Assembly: GCA_044226865.1 (NCBI GenBank)
Contig: JBGAGE010000008.1
Span: 62,001 to 126,000 of the forward strand
Reading direction: 5' to 3'
Source of the DNA: TMP-86 sp044226865
GTDB lineage: Bacteria; Pseudomonadota; Gammaproteobacteria; Steroidobacterales; Steroidobacteraceae
Length of the DNA: 64,000 bases
In this document: one piece after another, positions 44,252-51,064 of the stretch
Layout: every line of letters starts with the position of its first letter
Position numbering within the stretch: the stretch's first letter is position 1
Made by a program: the position numbers and the translations under genes
Notes under the pieces: model-generated
What the model was told of the DNA's origin: nothing
Databases searched by the model: none
What the model saw: the letters and a program-made list of their open reading frames with translations, nothing else

Positions 44252-45000
44252 TAGATCAACCCTTTCTTCTTGAGGACGTCGGCGAGTTCCGCCACGTCTT
44301 TGACGATGATGCCCTTCTGACGCGAAGCCGGCGGCTCGGTCTTCACGGTCTTGAGAGACTGGCCTGCGGTGACGCCGAGGTCGCCGAGGTTGGTGACATC
44401 GAGCGGCTTTTTCTTGGCCTTCATGATGTCGGGGAGTTTCACGTAGCGCGGCTCGTTCAGGCGCAGGTCCACGCTGATGACGGCGGGCAGGTCGATCTCG
44501 ATGGTCTCGAGGCCTGCGTCCACTTCACGGGTGATCTTGGCCTTGCCGGGCTCCAACTCGACCTTCGAGGCGAAAGTGGCCTGGGGACGGTCCCACAGCG
44601 CGGCCAGCATCTGCGCGGTCTGGTTTGCGTCATCGTCGATGGCCTGTTTGCCCAGGATCACGAGGTCCGGATTTTCCTTCTTGGCCAGCGCGAGGAAGGC
44701 CTGCGCGGCAACCAGGGGTTCCACGGCGGTGTCGGATTGGATCAGGATGGCGCGGTCGGCGCCCATGGCAAGTGCGGTTCGCAATTGCTGCTGCGTGTCC
44801 GCAACGCCCAGGCTCACGGCCACCACCTCGGCGTTGGTGCCGCGCTCCTTGATGCGCAGCGCTTCTTCCAGCGCGATTTCATCGAATGGGTTGATGCTCA
44901 TCTTGACGCCATCGAGCATCACGCCACTGCCGTCAGGCTTCACGCGCACGCGAACGTTGTAGTCCACGACGCGCTTCACACAGACCATGATCTTCTTCAT
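44251..45000 (-). CDS. etfB: Electron transfer flavoprotein, beta subunit
   Basis: EtfB of 249 residues with MKKIMVCVKRVVDYNVRVRVKPDG at the start, NPFDEIALEEALRIKE, and GKQAIDDDANQTAQMLAALWDRPQATF near the AMP site. It forms the heterodimer with EtfA. The ATG at 45000 was preferred over the TTG one codon earlier because GGGAG stands before it. It follows the IclR regulator by 46 bases on the same strand. Confidence 0.96.
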   Translation of the reverse strand: MKKIMVCVKRVVDYNVRVRVKPDGSGVMLDGVKMSINPFDEIALEEALRIKERGTNAEVVAVSLGVADTQQQLRTALAMGADRAILIQSDTAVEPLVAAQAFLALAKKENPDLVILGKQAIDDDANQTAQMLAALWDRPQATFASKVELEPGKAKITREVDAGLETIEIDLPAVISVDLRLNEPRYVKLPDIMKAKKKPLDVTNLGDLGVTAGQSLKTVKTEPPASRQKGIIVKDVAELADVLKKKGLI

Positions 45001-45046
45001 CAACAGCTCCCGCTTCGATCTACTTCTGGAAAAACCTTTGTCCCGC

Positions 45047-45844
45047 TCAGGCCACGGCCTCGCCGGGGGCGGCCCGGTGCTCGGCGATACGCGCCGAAAT
45101 GCGTTGCGAGGTATCGCGCAATCGGGGCAGGAATCTCTCGACTGCGGCCTTGGCCGGCATGGCCATGGCGGCGATGCGGATGGTCAGGCCGGCGAGGATG
45201 CGTCCATCGGCCAGCACCGGCACCGCGATGCTCAGGTCATCGGAGATGCGCCGCGAGGTGGCCGCGGTGGCATAACCCTGAGCGCGTATCTCAGCAAGGA
45301 TCCGCTCGACCTCCACCGCATTGCGAGCGAGCTTGGCCTCGGGCCGGTTGGACTTGCCCAGCGCATCCAGCAACTCGACGCGCTCGCCGTCGGCGCAGAA
45401 TGCCAGGTACAGCCGGCCGCTGGCGGAGGTGAGCAGGGGATAACGGAACCCGGGGGAGTACCGCTCCATCGCCAGCGGGCTCAAGTGATCGGTGGTCTCG
45501 CGCACCATCATGCTGGTGCCGGCGAGGGTGGAGATGGCGACGGGCCATACCACCTCGCGGCACAGATCCTTGATGAGGGGAGCGGCCACCTGGCACACCC
45601 AATCCTCGTCCTCGAAGCCATCGCTCAGTGTCTTGACGGCTTCGGCGAGGCGGTAGCGGTCATCTGCGCTGTCGCGAAAGGCAAAGCCCGACTCGCACAG
45701 GGTCTCCAGGATCCGGTAGACGGTGGTGCGGGGCAGGCGGATTTCCTGCGCCACTTCGGACACCGTGGCGCCGTTGCGCAGGTTCAGGACCGTAAGGGCT
45801 TCTAGGCCGCGCGTCAGCGCGCGGATGGGGCGGGTGGAATCCAT
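45047..45844 (-). CDS. IclR-family transcriptional regulator
   Basis: A 265-residue regulator with an N-terminal winged helix-turn-helix (about 5-65: RGLEALTVLNLRNGATVSEVAQEIRLPRTTVYRILETLCESGF) and a C-terminal effector domain (about 75-255) with SASGRLYLAF and GYATAATSRRISDDLSIAVPV. IclR regulators usually sense carboxylic or aromatic acids. It is followed by etfBA on the same strand and diverges from the dipeptide-type ABC importer; a palindrome of IclR style lies between its -10 box and its start. Confidence 0.9.
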   Translation of the reverse strand: MDSTRPIRALTRGLEALTVLNLRNGATVSEVAQEIRLPRTTVYRILETLCESGFAFRDSADDRYRLAEAVKTLSDGFEDEDWVCQVAAPLIKDLCREVVWPVAISTLAGTSMMVRETTDHLSPLAMERYSPGFRYPLLTSASGRLYLAFCADGERVELLDALGKSNRPEAKLARNAVEVERILAEIRAQGYATAATSRRISDDLSIAVPVLADGRILAGLTIRIAAMAMPAKAAVERFLPRLRDTSQRISARIAEHRAAPGEAVA

Positions 45845-45866
45845 GGAACCTCGAAGATTCGTGTAC

Positions 45867-45882
45867 GTTCGCTGCGGCGAAC
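45867..45882. promoter_or_regulatory. Candidate IclR operator
   Basis: GTTCGC-tgcg-GCGAAC is a perfect palindrome with 6-bp arms in the 125-base region between the divergent IclR gene and the ABC importer. It lies downstream of a minus-strand TATAAT (45892-45897), a position that suits autorepression. GTTCG-type arms are known for some IclR regulators such as PcaR/PcaU. Confidence 0.5.
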
Positions 45883-45969
45883 CATCCCGGCATTATACAC
45901 AGGAATTCCGCGCCTTTTGACCGCCCGCTACTCGCCTGGAAAGGAGGTTTGCTGGCAGTATGCGCCTCC

Positions 45970-46896
45970 ATGATGCGCTACGTCGCCGCACGCCTCGCCT
46001 GGGCCTTGCCCACCCTCCTGGCCATTCTGACGTTGACGTTTTTCCTGATCCGGACCGCGCCCGGCGGACCCTTCGACGAGGAGCAGGCGCTCCCCGCCGA
46101 GATCAAGCGCAACTTGAATGCCGCTTACGGCCTTGACCAGCCCCTGTGGGTGCAGTACGGCCGCTATCTGACGGGGGTCCTGCATGGGGATTTCGGCCCC
46201 TCGTTCAAGTACAAGGACTTCACGGTCACCGAACTCATCGCCCAGGGGTTGCCGGTGAGCGCCACGCTCGGCGCCGCCGCCATCCTGTTGGCCTTGTTCG
46301 GCGGCGTATCGCTGGGCGTGTACGCGGCCCTGCGACAGCACCGCGCCGCGGACCGCATCGCCATGGTGGCCGCGGTTCTGGGTATCACCGTGCCCACCTT
46401 CGTGTTGCTGCCATTCCTGGCACTGGTCGTGGGTGTGTACTGGCGCTGGCTGCCCGTGGCGGGCTGGGAGCCGGGGTCCGCACGGCATTATGTACTGCCG
46501 GTGATCGCACTCGCGCTGCCGCCCATGGCGGTGATCTCGCGCCTGACGCGCGCCGGCATGATCGAGGTGTTGCGCAGTCCCTTCATCCGTACCGCCCGCG
46601 CCAAGGGATTGCCGGAGGGTGCGGTGATCTGGCGTCACGCGTTGCGTCCCGCCTTGATCCCGGTGACGGGATATCTCGCGCCGGCGGTGGCCGCCATCAT
46701 GACCGGATCGCTGGTGGTGGAGAGCATTTCGGGCCTGCCCGGCATCGGCCGTTACCTGGTGCAGGGCGCCTTGAACCGCGACTACACCCTGGTGCTCGGC
46801 ATGGTGGTCGTCTATTCGGCCCTGCTCATCGGCATGGGATTGCTGGTCGATCTGCTCTATGCGTGGCTCGATCCGCGCGTGCGGTACCGTCCGTGA
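45970..46896 (+). CDS. ABC transporter permease, DppB type
   Basis: A 308-residue inner-membrane permease for peptide- or nickel-type import. It has six hydrophobic segments and the DppB pattern: AWALPTLLAILTLTFFLIRTAPGGPF, YGLDQPLWVQYGRYLTGVLHGDFGPS, and the EAA loop RTARAKGLPEGAVIWRHALRPALIPVTG. The start is uncertain: ATG codons at 45970 and 45973 have no close ribosome-binding site, while AGGAGG at 45942 sits too near the TTG at 45949. It begins a four-gene importer, with the next gene overlapping (GTGA). Confidence 0.87.
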   Translation: MMRYVAARLAWALPTLLAILTLTFFLIRTAPGGPFDEEQALPAEIKRNLNAAYGLDQPLWVQYGRYLTGVLHGDFGPSFKYKDFTVTELIAQGLPVSATLGAAAILLALFGGVSLGVYAALRQHRAADRIAMVAAVLGITVPTFVLLPFLALVVGVYWRWLPVAGWEPGSARHYVLPVIALALPPMAVISRLTRAGMIEVLRSPFIRTARAKGLPEGAVIWRHALRPALIPVTGYLAPAVAAIMTGSLVVESISGLPGIGRYLVQGALNRDYTLVLGMVVVYSALLIGMGLLVDLLYAWLDPRVRYRP

Positions 46897-47747
46897 GCGC
46901 AACCTGGTGGTCGGAGGCCGCGCGGCGCTTCGCCGCGAACCGCATGGCAGCGGGCGCCGCGGTGATCATCGGCCTGTTGGTGCTGCTGGCGATCTTGGGC
47001 GGCCTGCTCAATCCCAATGATGCCGAACGGCTGGATTGGTCGCACATCGCCGCCGCGCCGACCTTGGCGCAAGCGCATTGGTTCGGCACCGACCGCCTCG
47101 GGCGCGATCTGTTCGTACGAACACTGGCGGGTGCGCGCCTGTCGCTGGGAATCGGCCTCATCGCCACTGCCGTGAGTGTCGGCATCGGGGTGACCTACGG
47201 CGCCATCTGCGGCTATCTCGGTGGACGGACCGATCAGGCCATGATGCGCATCGTGGAAATCCTGAGCGGCCTGCCGCTGATCTTCTTCGTGATCTTCCTG
47301 ACCGTGATCCTGGGCAGGAGCCTGTTCCTGCTGTTCGCCGCGATCGGGGCGGTGGGTTGGCTCACCATGGCGCGCATCGTGCGCGGCCAGGCCTTGAGCA
47401 TCCGCCAGAAGGAATACATCGAGGCGGCGCGTGCCGGCGGGGCGGGCGTGCCGCGGATCCTGCTGCGCCACGTGCTGCCCAACCTCATCGGCCCCGTCAT
47501 CGTCTACGCCACGATGACCGTTCCCCAGGTGGTGTTGTTCGAGAGCTTCCTGAGTTTTCTCGGCCTCGGCGTCCAGGAGCCACGCGCCAGCCTCGGCACG
47601 TTGATCGCCGAAGGCGCTGCCGAGATGGAATCAGCGGCGTGGATGCTGCTGATTCCCGGCGCGTACCTCACGCTGCTGCTGCTCTGCCTGAACATCGTCG
47701 GCGATGGCCTGCGGGATGCATTGGATGAACCCGACCGTATCCGCTGA
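46893..47747 (+). CDS. ABC transporter permease, DppC type
   Basis: The second permease, 284 residues, with an N-terminal anchor (about 15-38), HWFGTDRLGRDLFVRTLAGARLSL (typical for DppC/OppC), and the EAA loop EAARAGGAGVPRILLRHVLPNLIGP. It pairs with the DppB-type permease in the membrane. The GTG start overlaps the upstream stop by four bases; the long open frame before it is a shadow of dppB. The ATPase gene begins inside its last codons. Confidence 0.9.
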   Translation: MSATWWSEAARRFAANRMAAGAAVIIGLLVLLAILGGLLNPNDAERLDWSHIAAAPTLAQAHWFGTDRLGRDLFVRTLAGARLSLGIGLIATAVSVGIGVTYGAICGYLGGRTDQAMMRIVEILSGLPLIFFVIFLTVILGRSLFLLFAAIGAVGWLTMARIVRGQALSIRQKEYIEAARAGGAGVPRILLRHVLPNLIGPVIVYATMTVPQVVLFESFLSFLGLGVQEPRASLGTLIAEGAAEMESAAWMLLIPGAYLTLLLLCLNIVGDGLRDALDEPDRIR

Positions 47748-48714
47748 GCCGTCCGGCGCCTGCCTCGAGGTGCGCAACCTGAGCATCGGCTATGGGACCC
47801 CCGGTACGGCCGGCGTTGCCATCGACATCGACCTGCAGGTCAACGAGGGCGAGTGCCTGGGGGTCGTGGGAGAATCCGGCTCGGGAAAAAGCCAGACCTG
47901 CCTCGCCGTCATGGGCCTGTTGCCGCCCGAGGCGCAGGTGTCGGGCAGTGTGCGTTTCCGCGGCCATGAACTGCTGGGCACGGACGCTGCCCGGCTGCGC
48001 GCCGTGCGTGGACGGGACATGTCGATGGTGTTCCAGGATCCCATGACCTCGCTCACGCCGCATCTGCGAATCGGCGCTCAGCTCAGCGAAGTTTTGAGAA
48101 CGCATCTGCAACTGTCGGCGCCGCAGGCGCAGGCGCGTGCCGTCGAGATGCTCGAGCGGGTGCACATCGATGATGCACCGCGGCGCATGCGTCAGTATCC
48201 GCACGAGCTGTCCGGCGGCATGCGCCAGCGCGTCATGCTCGCCATGGGATGCTTGTGCCGGCCGTCGCTGTTGATCGCCGATGAGCCCACCACGGCGCTG
48301 GATGCCACGGTGCAGGCGCAGGTGATGGCGTTGCTGCATGCGCTGCGCGCCGACATGCACATGGCCTTGATGCTCGTGACCCACGACTTCGCCTTGCTCG
48401 CCGGGATGGCGGACCGGGTGATCGTGATGTACGCGGGACGGATCGTCGAGAGCGCTGCCGCCGGTGAATTGTTTTCGCGCCCGCTGCACCCGTACACGCA
48501 CGGATTGTTGGCCTGCGTGCCGCGCTGGCCCGGTGGGCGGCTGGAGCGGCTGCCCAGCATCGCCGGCCAGCCACCGCACGCCGGCGCGCATCCGTCCGGG
48601 TGTGCTTTCGCCCCGCGTTGTCCACGTGCGGCCGCGCGCTGCGGGGAGCAGCGCCCGGCGCTGCGGCCCGCAACGCAGGGGCGCCTCGTCGCCTGCCATT
48701 TCCCACATGACTGA
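47725..48714 (+). CDS. ABC transporter ATP-binding protein, DppD type
   Basis: A 329-residue ATPase with Walker A GESGSGKS (49-56), the Q-loop MVFQDPMTSLTP, signature LSGGMRQRV, and Walker B LLIADEPTTALD. The C-terminus has the oligopeptide-family extension with a cysteine cluster (GCAFAPRCPRAAARC), known to bind an iron-sulfur cluster in DppD. ATG 47725 is preferred; ATG 47716 is three codons earlier. It overlaps the permease upstream and the DppF-type ATPase downstream. Confidence 0.9.
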   Translation: MNPTVSAEPSGACLEVRNLSIGYGTPGTAGVAIDIDLQVNEGECLGVVGESGSGKSQTCLAVMGLLPPEAQVSGSVRFRGHELLGTDAARLRAVRGRDMSMVFQDPMTSLTPHLRIGAQLSEVLRTHLQLSAPQAQARAVEMLERVHIDDAPRRMRQYPHELSGGMRQRVMLAMGCLCRPSLLIADEPTTALDATVQAQVMALLHALRADMHMALMLVTHDFALLAGMADRVIVMYAGRIVESAAAGELFSRPLHPYTHGLLACVPRWPGGRLERLPSIAGQPPHAGAHPSGCAFAPRCPRAAARCGEQRPALRPATQGRLVACHFPHD

Positions 48715-49741
48715 ATCCGCCTCCCAGCGCGCCGCAGCACTCCTCGAGGTCGCCGGCCTGCGGGTGAGCTTCGCCATTCCCTCCGGTCTTTGGCAGCAAC
48801 GCCGGGTGCAGGCCGTGGATGGAGTCGATATCACCGTTGCACCCGGCGAAACGGTGGGCCTGGTAGGGGAGTCGGGCTCGGGCAAGTCCACCCTCGCGCG
48901 CGGCATCGCCCAGTTGGTCCCGACCTCCGGCGGCACCGTCCGGTTTCAAGGGGAGGAGTGGTCATCCCTGCCGCCGGCGCAATTGCGCGCCCGGCGACGT
49001 GACTTGCAGTTGATATTCCAGGACCCGCTTGCCTCGTTGAATCCCCGCCTGAGCGTGGGTGAGACGCTGCAGGAGCCGCTGAAAATCTTTCAACCGGGGA
49101 TGGATGCGGCAGCGCGCCGGCAGGCGGTGGAGAGCATGCTGGTGCGCGTGGGACTGGCACCCGAGGATGCCCGCCGCTATCCGCGTCAGTTCAGTGGCGG
49201 GCAGTGCCAACGCATCGGCATCGCACGCGCCATGATGCCCGCGCCACGGCTGCTGATCTGTGACGAGGCGGTAAGCGCGCTGGATGTGTCCATCCAGGGG
49301 CAGATCGTCAACCTGCTGCTCGACCTGCAGCGCACCGCAGGCACGGCGATGATTTTCATCAGCCACAACCTGGGCATCGTGCGGCATGTGTCGCACCGGG
49401 TGTACGTGATGTTTCGCGGGCGCATCGTGGAACAGGCTCCCGGGGATGCCTTGTTTGCCACGCCGCGGCATCCCTATACGCGCGAATTGCTGGCGGCGGT
49501 CCCGCATTTTGCGCCCGAGGGTGACCTTGCGGCGCGAATTGCGCCGCCCGCTTCGTCGGCTGCCGTGTCGTCGGCGCCGGACCGCGCCAGTGCTGCGGCG
49601 TGGGAATCCGAACCCGGTCCGGGCTGCGCCTACCGGCACCGCTGCCCGCATGCTGCGCCCGCCTGCGCTGAGCGCTCACCACCGCTGCAGCCGGCGGGCC
49701 CCGGGCGCTGGGCCGCCTGCCTGCGACTGGCGCAAATCTGA
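48707..49741 (+). CDS. ABC transporter ATP-binding protein, DppF type
   Basis: The second ATPase, 344 residues, with Walker A GESGSGKST (54-62), Q-loop LIFQDPLASLNP, signature FSGGQCQRI and Walker B LLICDEAVSALD. It also ends in a cysteine cluster (GCAYRHRCPHAAPAC) followed by a low-complexity spacer. It starts eight bases inside the dppD-like gene. No periplasmic substrate-binding protein gene accompanies the four importer genes, so the binding protein must be encoded elsewhere. Confidence 0.9.
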   Translation: MTESASQRAAALLEVAGLRVSFAIPSGLWQQRRVQAVDGVDITVAPGETVGLVGESGSGKSTLARGIAQLVPTSGGTVRFQGEEWSSLPPAQLRARRRDLQLIFQDPLASLNPRLSVGETLQEPLKIFQPGMDAAARRQAVESMLVRVGLAPEDARRYPRQFSGGQCQRIGIARAMMPAPRLLICDEAVSALDVSIQGQIVNLLLDLQRTAGTAMIFISHNLGIVRHVSHRVYVMFRGRIVEQAPGDALFATPRHPYTRELLAAVPHFAPEGDLAARIAPPASSAAVSSAPDRASAAAWESEPGPGCAYRHRCPHAAPACAERSPPLQPAGPGRWAACLRLAQI

Positions 49742-49789
49742 TCACTGCGTCGGCCCACGGGCGTGCCCGAATCCGCTATTCTCTGGCCC

Positions 49790-51064
49790 ATGAAGCAACG
49801 TAAGCCATTCTCGGCTAGCGAAGGTTTGAGCAACGTCCGCTACGAGATCCGCGGCAAGCTCGCGGCACGCGCGCAGGAATTGGAGCGGCGCGGCTACGAC
49901 ATCATCTCCCTCAACATCGGCAACCCGTATGCGTTCGGCTTCCGCACGCCGGAGACCATGCGCCTGGCGATGATCGAAAACCTGCGCCATAGCGAGGGCT
50001 ATGGTCATCAGAAGGGCATCTTCCCGGCGCGCGAGGCCGTGGTCATGCAGCAGCAGGAACGCGGCGTGCGTGGCGTCAGCGCCGATGAGGTGTTCATCGG
50101 CAATGGCGTGAGCGAGCTCATCGACCTGACCTTGCGCGCTTTGCTCAATCCCGGCGACGAAGTGCTGGTACCCAGCCCCGACTACCCGTTGTGGACCGCG
50201 GCGGTGAATCTCAACACCGGGCGCGCCGTGCATTATGCCTGCCGTCCCGAGCGCGGCTTCGTGCCCGATCCGGCCGAACTGGCGACGCTGGTCACCAAGC
50301 GAACCCGTGCCATCGTCATCGTCAATCCCAACAATCCGACCGGTGCAGTCTATCCGCGCGAAGTACTGCAGGCCATTGCACGCCTCGCGGAAGATCACAG
50401 GCTGGTGGTGTTGAGCGATGAGATCTACGACCAGATCCTCTACGACGGCGCACAGTTCGTGCCGATGGCCACGCTCGTGAACCACACCTTGTGCTGCACG
50501 CTCAGTGGCTTGTCCAAGGTGTACCGGGCCTGCGGCTATCGGGTCGGATGGGCATCTTTTTCCGGCGACATCGAACATGCCGGTGATTACCTGGCGGCCC
50601 TGGAATTGCTCAGCTCGCTGCGCCTGTGCAGCAACGTGCCCGGGCAATGGGCGGTACAGACGGCGCTCGGCGGCTATCAGAGCATTCGTGAATTGACGCG
50701 CCCCGGCGGCCGGCTGTACGAATCGCGCCAGGCCATTCTCGATGGCGTGGCGAACAGCCGCTTCCTCAAGCTGGCAAAGCCCATGGGCGCCTTGTACTCG
50801 TTCATCCAGGTGCGCGAGGACGTGCTGCCCGGCTTCGATGACCGCGCCTTCGCACTGGAACTCCTGGAAAATAAGCACGTGCTCGTGGCGCCGGGCGTGA
50901 GCTTCAACGTTCCCTACCGCAATGCCTTCCGCATCACCAATCTTCCCGAGCCTGCCGTGCTGAAGACCGTGTTCGAGCGCATCGAGGGCACGCTCGAGGG
51001 CCTGGCGTCGGCATCGCCCGACCTGGCCGTGGTGGATGCACCGGCCAAGGCAGCCCGCCGCTGA
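49790..51064 (+). CDS. Class I/II aminotransferase, AlaA-like
   Basis: A PLP aminotransferase of 424 residues close to E. coli AlaA (glutamate-pyruvate aminotransferase). It begins with SEGLSNVRYEIRGKLAARAQELERRGYDIISLNIGNPYAFGF and shows PSPDYPLWTAAV, VIVNPNNPTGAVY, LSDEIYDQILYD and the PLP lysine in LSGLSKVYRACGYRVGW. Its likely role is alanine synthesis. ATG 49790 is used; the longer frame to 49763 adds residues not seen in relatives. Its stop TGA overlaps the presumed CTG start of the next gene. Confidence 0.87.
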   Translation: MKQRKPFSASEGLSNVRYEIRGKLAARAQELERRGYDIISLNIGNPYAFGFRTPETMRLAMIENLRHSEGYGHQKGIFPAREAVVMQQQERGVRGVSADEVFIGNGVSELIDLTLRALLNPGDEVLVPSPDYPLWTAAVNLNTGRAVHYACRPERGFVPDPAELATLVTKRTRAIVIVNPNNPTGAVYPREVLQAIARLAEDHRLVVLSDEIYDQILYDGAQFVPMATLVNHTLCCTLSGLSKVYRACGYRVGWASFSGDIEHAGDYLAALELLSSLRLCSNVPGQWAVQTALGGYQSIRELTRPGGRLYESRQAILDGVANSRFLKLAKPMGALYSFIQVREDVLPGFDDRAFALELLENKHVLVAPGVSFNVPYRNAFRITNLPEPAVLKTVFERIEGTLEGLASASPDLAVVDAPAKAARR

